64,000 nucleotides of DNA from Maritalea porphyrae (lineage in GTDB: Bacteria > Pseudomonadota > Alphaproteobacteria > Rhizobiales > Devosiaceae), in assembly GCF_027213965.1 (NCBI RefSeq), contig NZ_JAPWGX010000004.1, positions 1-64,000 on the forward strand, written 5' to 3'. Under the pieces are notes generated by a model. The model was not told the DNA's origin. It ran no database searches and saw nothing but the letters and a program-made list of their open reading frames with translations. The position numbers and the translations under genes were made by a program. Positions 18,169 to 25,737 of this stretch are shown here, one piece after another. The number at the start of each line of letters is the position of its first letter. The first letter of the stretch is position 1.

Positions 18169-19008
18169 ATGATCGATAGAATGAAGCAACCGGTGATATC
18201 AGATTGGGATGACGCATACTCCAATGGTGCTTACATTGAAGGGGCGGACGAGTTTCCGCCGCGTTGGGCAGCGCTGGCAGCGCAATATCGCGATGAAATG
18301 AGCGCTTCGGGTCAAGCGGAAATTGATCTTGCCTATGGCAAGTCCGAGCGTGAGCGTTTGGATTTATTCTTGCCCACATCAGCGCCAAAGGGCCTGGCCG
18401 TATTTGTGCATGGTGGCTATTGGATGGCGTTTGACAAGTCCACATGGTCGCATTTGGCAAAAGGGGCAGTGGACAATGGCTGGGCGGTTGCAATGCCCAG
18501 TTATACGCTTGCACCAGAAGCGCATTTAACACGGATGTCTGATCAAATTGCCCATGCGATTGAGTTCTGTGCGCAACGAGTTGCTGGACCAATTCGACTG
18601 TCTGGGCATTCGGCAGGCGGGCATTTGGTGACGCGCCAGATTTGTGAAAAGTCACCGCTAAAAACAAGCGTGCAGAAGCGAATTGAAAAGGTCGTTTCAA
18701 TTTCAGGGCTGCATGATTTGCGCCCCTTGATGAAAACAAAAATGAATGAAAAGCTCGTTTTGGATGAAGATGAGGCGCTGGATCAAAGCGCGGCGTTGCA
18801 GCGGCCTGTCAAATATGCAGACTTGATGTGTTGGGTTGGGGGGAATGAGCGGCCCGAGTTTTTGCGGCAGAATAAATTGCTGGCGCAGATTTGGTCGGGA
18901 TTTGGCGTTCTAACCGAATGGCACGAAGAACCGTCAAAGCATCATTTCAACGTTATTGATGATTTGGCGGACAAAAATTCTGAATTGGTTCAACAATTTG
19001 CACCGTGA
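18169..19008 (+). CDS. Alpha/beta hydrolase, probable kynurenine formamidase
   Basis: 279 residues with the eukaryote/yeast-type arylformamidase signature HGGYW (81-85, oxyanion hole) and the nucleophile serine in GHSAGGH (S148). An acid lies in GGNERPEF and a C-terminal histidine in KHHFNVID. It would hydrolyse N-formylkynurenine to kynurenine. This is the step missing between KynA and KynU, as no cyclase-type KynB is present. It is divergent from the anthraniloyl-CoA operon across the palindromic operator. The start is ATG 18169 or ATG 18181. Confidence 0.82.
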   Translation: MIDRMKQPVISDWDDAYSNGAYIEGADEFPPRWAALAAQYRDEMSASGQAEIDLAYGKSERERLDLFLPTSAPKGLAVFVHGGYWMAFDKSTWSHLAKGAVDNGWAVAMPSYTLAPEAHLTRMSDQIAHAIEFCAQRVAGPIRLSGHSAGGHLVTRQICEKSPLKTSVQKRIEKVVSISGLHDLRPLMKTKMNEKLVLDEDEALDQSAALQRPVKYADLMCWVGGNERPEFLRQNKLLAQIWSGFGVLTEWHEEPSKHHFNVIDDLADKNSELVQQFAP

Positions 19009-19029
19009 TCGCACTTGTGTAGAACGGTG

Positions 19030-19063
19030 TTTTAAGCTTGATATTTTAATATTGAAATATATT
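19030..19063. promoter_or_regulatory. Candidate operator upstream of the ABC transporter
   Basis: TTTTAAGCTTGA (19030-19041) is identical to 18071-18082. TTGAAATATATT (19052-19063) is the exact reverse complement of 18051-18062. The two elements thus recur in a rearranged orientation about 230 bases before the substrate-binding-protein gene. This suggests the same regulator binds here. Confidence 0.5.
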
Positions 19064-19288
19064 GAAAATCATGCACACTGAAATGGGATGAGAAGAGAGA
19101 TAAGGGTTAGGGTTGAGCGAGAAACGAAATTGTTTTTCGCCTCAGCGAGTTCAACAAATGCACATAGGTCTGCGGCTACAGGCCAGTTCATTTCGCGTTG
19201 AGCTTTACAAAAGATACCACCTCGTTAGCTTTCTTTTTGATCGCGAAAACAGTTGCCAATTTTTGGTAACTTCTAATGGGAGGAATAA

Positions 19289-20434
19289 ATGAGACATCTA
19301 AAGAAATTTGCAGTGAGCGCATTAGCGCTGACACTGGCAGCTTCGAGCATGGCTTATGCCGGGGGCGCAAAAATTGGCATGATCACCACTTTGTCTGGTG
19401 GTGGATCAGGCTTGGGCATTGATGTGCGCGATGGCTTTATGCTGGCAATCAATCAGTCCGACAATAAAGACGTTGAAGTTGTGATTGAAGATGACGCGCG
19501 TAAGCCTGAGTTGGCCGTGCAAATCGCCGATAAAATGATCCAAAGTGAAAAGGTCGATATTCTGACCGGCATTATTTGGTCAAACTTGGCGATGGCGGTT
19601 GTTCCGTCTGTTGTTGCACAAGGTAAGTTCTACTTGTCGCCAAACGCGGGTCCTTCTCAATTGGCTGGCAAAGGGTGCAATCCAAACTATTTTAACGTGG
19701 CTTGGCAGAATGATAATTTGCACGAAGCCATGGGCGCTTACGCAAATGCGGTTGGCTATAAAAACAGCTATATCCTTGCGCCAAACTATCCAGCGGGTAA
19801 AGACGCTTTGACTGGCTATAAACGCTTCTATGAAGGCGATTTGGCAGGTGAAGTTTACACCAAACTTGGCGCCACCGACTATGCGGCCGAAATCGCACAA
19901 ATTCGTGCGTCTGGTGCGGACAGCGTGTTCTTCTTCTTACCAGGTGGCATGGGCATTGCGTTCATGAAGCAATATGCAGCTTCTGGTGTTGATATTCCGG
20001 TGCTTGGCCCTGCGTTCTCGTTTGATCAAGGCATTTTGGGTGCTGTTGGTGATGCGGCACTTGGCGTGAAAAACTCTTCACAATGGTCAAACGACCTCGA
20101 CAATGATGCCAACAAAGCATTTGTTGCAAGCTTCCAAGAAGCATATGGCCGCTTGCCATCATTGTACGCTAGCCAAGGTTTTGACACGGCGAACTTGATC
20201 CTTTCAGCTCTTGATGGTGCTGATGTGAAGGATGCAGACGCCTTCCGAGCTGCGCTGAAAGTCGCTGAGTTTGATTCAGTACGTGGCGATTTCCGCTTCG
20301 GCAACAACAACCACCCGATCCAAAACATTTATGTGCGTGAAGTGGTGAAAGACGGTGATGTGTTGACCAACAAGATTGTTGGTTTGGCCCTAGAGCAACA
20401 CACAGATGCATACGCACAAGAGTGCGGAATGTAA
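19289..20434 (+). CDS. ABC transporter substrate-binding protein, Liv/aromatic type
   Basis: 381 residues with a Sec signal peptide (MRHLKKFAVSALALTLAASSMAYA) and the periplasmic-binding-protein type 1 fold: AKIGMITTLSGGGSGLGIDVRDGF, then DDARKPELAVQIADKMI. The start is certain, with GGGAGGAATAA before the ATG. It belongs to the branched-chain-amino-acid/aromatic-acid binding group. From context the ligand is probably anthranilate, kynurenine, tryptophan or a related aromatic. The roughly 280-base upstream gap contains the operator-like element. Confidence 0.9.
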   Translation: MRHLKKFAVSALALTLAASSMAYAGGAKIGMITTLSGGGSGLGIDVRDGFMLAINQSDNKDVEVVIEDDARKPELAVQIADKMIQSEKVDILTGIIWSNLAMAVVPSVVAQGKFYLSPNAGPSQLAGKGCNPNYFNVAWQNDNLHEAMGAYANAVGYKNSYILAPNYPAGKDALTGYKRFYEGDLAGEVYTKLGATDYAAEIAQIRASGADSVFFFLPGGMGIAFMKQYAASGVDIPVLGPAFSFDQGILGAVGDAALGVKNSSQWSNDLDNDANKAFVASFQEAYGRLPSLYASQGFDTANLILSALDGADVKDADAFRAALKVAEFDSVRGDFRFGNNNHPIQNIYVREVVKDGDVLTNKIVGLALEQHTDAYAQECGM

Positions 20435-20445
20435 CTTTGAACTTG

Positions 20446-20472
20446 CATGCGGGGCGCAAGGTGTCCCGCGTG
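20446..20472 (+). terminator. Intercistronic stem-loop after the binding-protein gene
   Basis: CA-T-GCGGG (20446-20453) pairs with CCCGC-G-TG (20465-20472) across an 11-base loop in the 71-base gap before the permease gene. No strong T-run follows. It is more likely a stabiliser or partial terminator, giving more binding protein than membrane subunits, than a full stop. Confidence 0.45.
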
Positions 20473-20505
20473 TTTACCTTTAGGCTCTAGTCGGACGATT
20501 TCTCT

Positions 20506-21426
20506 ATGACAGCTGCCCTTTTCTTCGAGCAATTGCTGAACGGTATGCAATTTGGCGTTACGCTATTTCTGATGGCGGCCGGGTTGACCCTAGTGTTCGG
20601 CGTGATGGGGTTGATCAATCTTGCCCATGGCTCGCTCTATATGATTGGCGCTTTTGCGTGCGCGGCGGTGGCCGCTGCAACGGGCTCTTTTTGGCTTGGC
20701 CTTGTTGCCTCTATTGTTGCTGCGGCGTTTGCTGGCGCGATTATTGAGGTGAGCGTTATCAGACGCCTTTACGATCGGGATCACTTGGATCAAGTTTTGG
20801 CGACTTTTGCGCTTATACTGATCATCTCTGAAGGCTGCCGCTTTGTGTTTGGCTCGTTCCCATTGTTTTTGGACGTGCCTGCTATTTTGGCGGGCCCGGT
20901 GATTTTGCCGGGTGGTTTACCCTATCCGATTTATCGTTTGTCGATCATCGTGGTTGGCGGATTGGTGGCGCTAGGGCTTTATTTGCTGATTGCCAAAACC
21001 CGACTTGGTATTCGCATTCGCGCAGGTGAAGCGGATCGCGAAATGATTGCGGCGCTCGGGGTTGATATCCGCACGCTCTATACAATCGTTTTTGCACTTG
21101 GCGCAGGGTTAGCCGGATTTGCTGGCGCTATGGTTGGTGCTTTGCAATCGGTGCAAGTTGGCATGGGGGAGCCTGTTCTGATCCTTGCCTTTGTGGTGAT
21201 CGTGATCGGGGGCATTGGCTCCATCAAAGGCGCGTTGATCGCCTCTATCTTGGTGGGCGTCGTTGATACGCTTGGTCGTGTTTCACTGCCTTCAATGTTT
21301 GGGCTGTTTATGGACCCAAGCGCTGCTAGTTCAATCGGATCTTCAATCTCATCAATGCTAATTTATGTGTTGATGGCGGTTGTGTTGATTTTCAAACCAG
21401 AAGGGTTGGTATCGCAAAATGGCTAG
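20506..21426 (+). CDS. Branched-chain-type ABC transporter permease (LivH-like)
   Basis: 306 residues with about eight membrane segments and the LivH signature MAAGLTLVFGVMGLINLAHGSLYMIGAF near the N-terminus. The cytoplasmic EAA-like loop is AGEADREMIAALGVDIRTLYTIVFALGAGLAG. It overlaps the next permease gene by 8 nt. Inner-membrane component of the importer encoded at 19289-23836. Confidence 0.93.
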   Translation: MTAALFFEQLLNGMQFGVTLFLMAAGLTLVFGVMGLINLAHGSLYMIGAFACAAVAAATGSFWLGLVASIVAAAFAGAIIEVSVIRRLYDRDHLDQVLATFALILIISEGCRFVFGSFPLFLDVPAILAGPVILPGGLPYPIYRLSIIVVGGLVALGLYLLIAKTRLGIRIRAGEADREMIAALGVDIRTLYTIVFALGAGLAGFAGAMVGALQSVQVGMGEPVLILAFVVIVIGGIGSIKGALIASILVGVVDTLGRVSLPSMFGLFMDPSAASSIGSSISSMLIYVLMAVVLIFKPEGLVSQNG

Positions 21427-22408
21427 CCTTTCTCGTGAATCCATTCTGAACATTTTCCTGACCCTTGCTATGGTTGCCCTGCCATTTGTCGCAACTGCAA
21501 TTGACGAGCCGTTTTACATCACCCTTGCAACTCGGGTGGCCATTCTTGGCCTTGCTGGGGTCGGTCTGAACCTTGCCCTAGGCACCGGCGGACTTGTGTC
21601 GTTCGGCCATGCTGCCTTTTTTGGCGTTGGCGGATATGCCGCGGGTATTTTAGCCAGTCATGCGCTCAATTACACACCGATCATGGAAAGTCCTTTCTTG
21701 ATTGAAGGCACCAACCAGATGTTGATCATTTGGCTGGTCGCAATCATAGCGTCAGGCATTGTCGCTTATCTGATTGGTTTGCTGAGCCTTCGTACATCTG
21801 GTGTTTATTTTATCATGATCACTTTGGCCTTTGCGCAAATGCTCTATTATTTTGCGATTTCTTGGCCAGCTTATGGGGGCGAAGATGGGCTGTCGATCTA
21901 TGTGAGGAACGCCTTCCTGGGGGTGAATACGCTTGCGCCGCATGGCTTCTATTTCATCTGCCTTGGACTGTTGTTCGGCGGAATATTCCTGTCGGCTACA
22001 CTGAAGAATTCGCGTTTTGGTGCGGCGCTTCAGTCTGCGCGGCAAAATGAGGAACGCTTAAGCGCGGTTGGTGTGCGACCGTTCAATATCAAACTTACCG
22101 CATTTGTGATTTCGGGGATGATGACAGGTCTTGCTGGGGCATTATTTGCTGATCTTAACCGATTTGTTTCCCCTTCAATGTTGTCTTGGCACATGTCTGG
22201 CGAGATTATGATTTTGGTGATTTTGGGCGGTGTTGGTCGGCTTTATGGGCCACTTGCAGGGGCAATCATCTATATCCTATTCGAGTTCATTTTTGGGGGC
22301 ATGACTGAGCATTGGCAATTCTTCTTAGGCCTTGTGCTGCTGGGTGTGGTGCTGTTCGCACGAGGTGGTGTGATTGGCCTGATCGCTGGGAGGGCTCGCC
22401 ATGACTAA
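21419..22408 (+). CDS. Branched-chain-type ABC transporter permease (LivM-like)
   Basis: 329 residues, polytopic, with LNLALGTGGLVSFGHAAFFGVGGYAAG and ARQNEERLSAVGVRPFNIKLTAFVISG, both typical of LivM. It overlaps the LivH-like gene before it and the ATPase gene after it by 8 nt each, so the four transporter genes are one transcript. Confidence 0.93.
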   Translation: MASLSRESILNIFLTLAMVALPFVATAIDEPFYITLATRVAILGLAGVGLNLALGTGGLVSFGHAAFFGVGGYAAGILASHALNYTPIMESPFLIEGTNQMLIIWLVAIIASGIVAYLIGLLSLRTSGVYFIMITLAFAQMLYYFAISWPAYGGEDGLSIYVRNAFLGVNTLAPHGFYFICLGLLFGGIFLSATLKNSRFGAALQSARQNEERLSAVGVRPFNIKLTAFVISGMMTGLAGALFADLNRFVSPSMLSWHMSGEIMILVILGGVGRLYGPLAGAIIYILFEFIFGGMTEHWQFFLGLVLLGVVLFARGGVIGLIAGRARHD

Positions 22409-23150
22409 TCCAATTTTGGAGATCAAAAACCTCAAGAAAAGCTTTGGCGCGCTGAAGGCAACTGATGATGTATCGATTACCCTGAATGTGGGGGAAATCC
22501 ACGCGCTTATCGGCCCCAACGGGGCTGGTAAATCGACACTGATCAAACAAATTTGTGGCGGGCTTTCATCGGACAGCGGTTCGGTGATTTTTAACGGCAA
22601 AGATTTGGCCGGACTTGATGTTGCTGAGCGCGCGCAGTTGGGGTTGGGGCGAACGTTCCAAATTTCTTCTGTGATTATGGAGTTTTCTGCGTTGCGCAAT
22701 GTGATGCTGGCGGTTCAAGCGTTCAACGGGTCAAGCTTCCGGTTTTTCAAGAACGTGCGCAACGACAAAGTGCTTGTTGCGCGTGCAATGGAAATTCTAA
22801 GCCGCGTGGACCTTGAGAAGCGTGCTGAGATTAGTGCGGCAGAGCTGTCGCACGGCGAACGGCGGCAGCTTGAGATCGCACTTGCGTTAGCGCTTGAGCC
22901 AAAGGCATTTCTGCTTGATGAACCAATGGCGGGCATGGGGCCGGAAGGGTCAAAACGATTGATTTCCTTCCTGGATGAATTGCGCAAGGAAGCGCCAATC
23001 TTGCTCATTGAGCATGATATGGATGCGGTATTTTCGCTGGCAGATCGGATTTCCGTTTTGGTTTATGGCCGCGTTGTGGCATCTGGCACAGTGGATGAAA
23101 TTCGCGCCAACCCGGCAGTGCGTGAAGCTTACTTGGGAGAAACCGCATGA
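22401..23150 (+). CDS. ABC transporter ATPase (LivG-like)
   Basis: 249 residues. Walker A is GPNGAGKST, the signature is LSHGERRQLEIA, Walker B is AFLLDEPMAGMGPEG and the switch histidine is in LIEHDMD. The LivG-type insertion after Walker A is present. It overlaps its neighbours by 8 and 4 nt. It energises the importer together with the LivF-like subunit. Confidence 0.93.
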   Translation: MTNPILEIKNLKKSFGALKATDDVSITLNVGEIHALIGPNGAGKSTLIKQICGGLSSDSGSVIFNGKDLAGLDVAERAQLGLGRTFQISSVIMEFSALRNVMLAVQAFNGSSFRFFKNVRNDKVLVARAMEILSRVDLEKRAEISAAELSHGERRQLEIALALALEPKAFLLDEPMAGMGPEGSKRLISFLDELRKEAPILLIEHDMDAVFSLADRISVLVYGRVVASGTVDEIRANPAVREAYLGETA

Positions 23151-23836
23151 GTGACCTCCTAACCATCGAAAACATTGAAGTGTTCTATGGCCCTTCGCAG
23201 GCCCTGTTTGGCGTTGATTTAAAAATGGGTGAGGGCGAAGTGGTGGCGTTGATGGGGCGCAACGGCATGGGCAAAACCACGACCATTCGCACGCTTTGCA
23301 GGATGTCCAAACAAAAGGCGGGGCGCATTCAATTCGCGGGCCAAGACATTGGCAATTTGCCCTCGCATAAGGTTGCGCAATTGGGCGTTGGTTTGGTGCC
23401 TGAAGGGCGACGCTGTTTTGCCAATTTAACGGTTGAAGAGAACTTGCTGGCCGCCGCGCGTGGAACTGAGTGGACCCTTGCGCGGGTCTATGAATTGTTT
23501 CCTCGATTGGAAGAACGCCAAACCCAGTTGGCCAACACACTTTCGGGTGGGGAGCAGCAAATGCTGGCCATTGGCCGAGCATTAATGACTAATCCAAAAC
23601 TATTGGTGTTGGACGAAGCCACCGAAGGGCTGGCACCGGTGATCCGCGAAGAGATTTGGCAGGCGGTGCGCGAGCTTAAGGCAACGGGCCAGTCGATATT
23701 GATCGTTGATAAAACATTGGCGGAACTGCTGCCCATTGCTGATCATTGTGTGATTTTGGAGCGCGGACGTACTGCTTGGGCAGGCACGCCTGATGCACTG
23801 ACGCCTGAGCTTGCTGATCGGTATTTGGGGGTTTGA
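23147..23836 (+). CDS. ABC transporter ATPase (LivF-like)
   Basis: 229 residues. Walker A is GRNGMGKTT, the signature LSGGEQQMLAIGRALM and Walker B LLVLDEATEGLAP. The switch position reads LIVDKTL, so the usual H-loop histidine in VEQ/EH appears as Asp-Lys, a common LivF variation. The start overlaps the LivG-like stop (ATGA). Confidence 0.92.
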   Translation: MSDLLTIENIEVFYGPSQALFGVDLKMGEGEVVALMGRNGMGKTTTIRTLCRMSKQKAGRIQFAGQDIGNLPSHKVAQLGVGLVPEGRRCFANLTVEENLLAAARGTEWTLARVYELFPRLEERQTQLANTLSGGEQQMLAIGRALMTNPKLLVLDEATEGLAPVIREEIWQAVRELKATGQSILIVDKTLAELLPIADHCVILERGRTAWAGTPDALTPELADRYLGV

Positions 23837-24255
23837 TGGTGGCAACTTATTCGCTAGAGCAACCAGTGATGTTTCAGCATTGTGATCCGGCGCAGATCGT
23901 TTTTTATCCGCGCTATTTTGAAATGGTCAATGCAACGATTGAGACATGGTTTGACCGTGTTGCAGACTATTCCTATTTGACCATGTTCAACCAAGCCCAC
24001 AGCGGCGTGCCTACAGCGGCTATTGAAGCGCGGTTTCATAACCCGAGCCGTTTGGGCGATATTTTGCTTTGGACGCTGCAGGTGACAAAGCTTGGTAAGT
24101 CGAGCATCAGTTTTGCAATTGAAGCCCATTGCGGGGCAGAAAAACGAATGAGTGCATCAACAACCCTTGTGCATATTGATGGTGCAAAGGGCAAATCCGC
24201 GCCGTGGCCAGATCTGGCGCGGGTAAACATTTCAAACTTTATGGAAAAAGAATAA
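23836..24255 (+). CDS. 4-hydroxybenzoyl-CoA thioesterase-family hotdog protein
   Basis: 139 residues from ATG 23836, which overlaps the LivF-like stop (TGATG). The active-site motif FQHCDPAQIVFYPRYFE contains the catalytic aspartate of the 4HBT family. Probably hydrolyses an aromatic or alicyclic acyl-CoA, either as a pathway step or to rescue free CoA when anthraniloyl-CoA intermediates stall. Coupling to the importer supports a role in the same pathway. Confidence 0.85.
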   Translation: MVATYSLEQPVMFQHCDPAQIVFYPRYFEMVNATIETWFDRVADYSYLTMFNQAHSGVPTAAIEARFHNPSRLGDILLWTLQVTKLGKSSISFAIEAHCGAEKRMSASTTLVHIDGAKGKSAPWPDLARVNISNFMEKE

Positions 24256-24653
24256 TGGCGAATATCAGTTTACACCCAGAAGGATGGAAACCAGCAAAAG
24301 GCTATGCCAATGGCGTGGTGGCTGAAGGACGTACAATTTATGTGGGCGGACAAATTGGCTGGACCGCCAACCAAGTGTTTGAAACCGACGATTTTATCGA
24401 ACAGATGCAACAAGCACTTCGCAACATTGTGGATGTTGTGCAAGAGGCAGGTGGCGAGCCAAAAGATATTGTGCGCTTGACTTGGTTTGTGACGGACAAG
24501 AAAGAATATCTCGCCAAGCAAAGCCAAGTGGGCAAGGCCTATCGTGACGTGATGGGGTACAACTTCCCAGCAATGACGATGGTCGTGGTGGCGGACTTGA
24601 TTGAAGATCAAGCTAAAATTGAGATTGAAGCAACGGCTGTTTTGCCTGCTTAA
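24255..24653 (+). CDS. RidA/YjgF-family protein with an atypical active site
   Basis: 132 residues from ATG 24255, overlapping the thioesterase stop (TAATG). The fold is clear (VAEGRTIYVGGQIGW..., KIEIEATAVLPA). In RidA the catalytic arginine lies in P-A-R-S-x-V; here the segment reads PAMTMVVV, so that arginine is missing. It is probably not a generic imine deaminase. YjgF members such as 2-aminomuconate deaminase act in aromatic pathways, and the anthraniloyl-CoA route must release ammonia, so a dedicated deaminase role is plausible. The stop overlaps that of the convergent araC gene. Confidence 0.85.
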   Translation: MANISLHPEGWKPAKGYANGVVAEGRTIYVGGQIGWTANQVFETDDFIEQMQQALRNIVDVVQEAGGEPKDIVRLTWFVTDKKEYLAKQSQVGKAYRDVMGYNFPAMTMVVVADLIEDQAKIEIEATAVLPA

Positions 24654-25699
24654 TCTAGTTGCGCTTTGCTTTTAGACAAGGTTTGGTTTGGCGTTTCGCC
24701 AAATGCCTCACGGTATTCCTGCGCGAAGCGTCCTAGGTGTTGAAATCCCAAATCGAGCGCGATTTGCGTGACAGTTTGATGAGCGGTGGCAGCTAGCAAT
24801 AAGTGCCGGGCCCATCGCAATCTTTCTAGCCGCAGCATTTGCATGGGCGTGAGATTGTAGGCTGCTTTAAAACTATATTGCAGCGCCCGAGGCGACGCGC
24901 CAGCGGCGCGGGCGATATCGTCCAAGGTGAGTTCCAACTCAAAATTGGCTTTTATTATATCCATTGCTTTGCGTATTTGTCCGCTCGCCAGTTCTGGCGG
25001 GCGCGCATCAAAAAAGCACTGAACATTGCTTGGTGCGGCTTCAAGCAATTCAATAATCATTTCAGAGCTGGTGGTGGGAGTTATGCCCCTGTCTGCATCG
25101 CGGAACATGTTGCGCAACCGCTGCCGCCACAAGCTGAGCTGTTGAGCTTTCATGCGAATGGTGGGTTCGAAACGAATTGGTGCGCTGAGTTGGCGTCCCA
25201 AAAACTGCTCGGCCTCTTTTTTCACCCGGCGCGCATCAACCTGCACCAGCAGCATTTCGCAGTCCGCATGCCACACCATTTGTGTTTTCAGGTCTGGGTT
25301 TAGGATGGTGGCAAAATCTGGCGAGCTGTCTACGGTTTGGTTGCCATTGCGCACGGTTGCCCCGCCCCGCAAAGGGATTTGAATGAGGTAGAATTGATCG
25401 AGTTCGCCGGGTTTGATCTCCACCTTGCCGCCATAGCGCATATAGTTGAAAGAGAGGTCGCCCGCGGCCACATGATTGTGCACAGCGTCGAGTTTTTCGT
25501 CACCCGACATCATGTCCAATTTGTGGGCGCAATATTTGCGCGCAACCATTTCGCGCGCACAATCAAGGTCGCTCGAACGAAACAGCCGATATTTTGCCAG
25601 TGGCTCGTGGACAACAGGCTTGCTTAACCAAGCGCTGTCTTCGCACTTTTGCGTTTTCTGGATAGACTCCTCCCCGTATATGTCTTTTAGTTTAGGCAT
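24650..25699 (-). CDS. AraC-family transcriptional regulator
   Basis: About 349 residues from ATG 25699; a GTG at 25744 would overlap the divergent gene. The N-terminal AraC-binding domain contains LIQIPLRGGATVRNG and ILNPDLKTQMVWHADCEMLLVQV. Two helix-turn-helices follow: LTLDDIARAAGASPRALQYSFKAAYNLTPMQMLR and VTQIALDLGFQHLGRFAQEYREAFGETP. It is divergent from the flavin monooxygenase, its likely target. Confidence 0.9.
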   Translation of the reverse strand: MPKLKDIYGEESIQKTQKCEDSAWLSKPVVHEPLAKYRLFRSSDLDCAREMVARKYCAHKLDMMSGDEKLDAVHNHVAAGDLSFNYMRYGGKVEIKPGELDQFYLIQIPLRGGATVRNGNQTVDSSPDFATILNPDLKTQMVWHADCEMLLVQVDARRVKKEAEQFLGRQLSAPIRFEPTIRMKAQQLSLWRQRLRNMFRDADRGITPTTSSEMIIELLEAAPSNVQCFFDARPPELASGQIRKAMDIIKANFELELTLDDIARAAGASPRALQYSFKAAYNLTPMQMLRLERLRWARHLLLAATAHQTVTQIALDLGFQHLGRFAQEYREAFGETPNQTLSKSKAQLD

Positions 25700-25737
25700 A
25701 AAATAAAAATGATGCAATCGGCGAGGAGGAGGGGACG

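Noticed and set aside
18059-18739. 226-residue minus-strand frame
   Set aside because: Antisense to the formamidase-like hydrolase and crossing the operator region; composition is atypical.
22950-23582. 210-residue minus-strand frame
   Set aside because: Lies opposite the two ABC ATPase genes, which carry all expected motifs.
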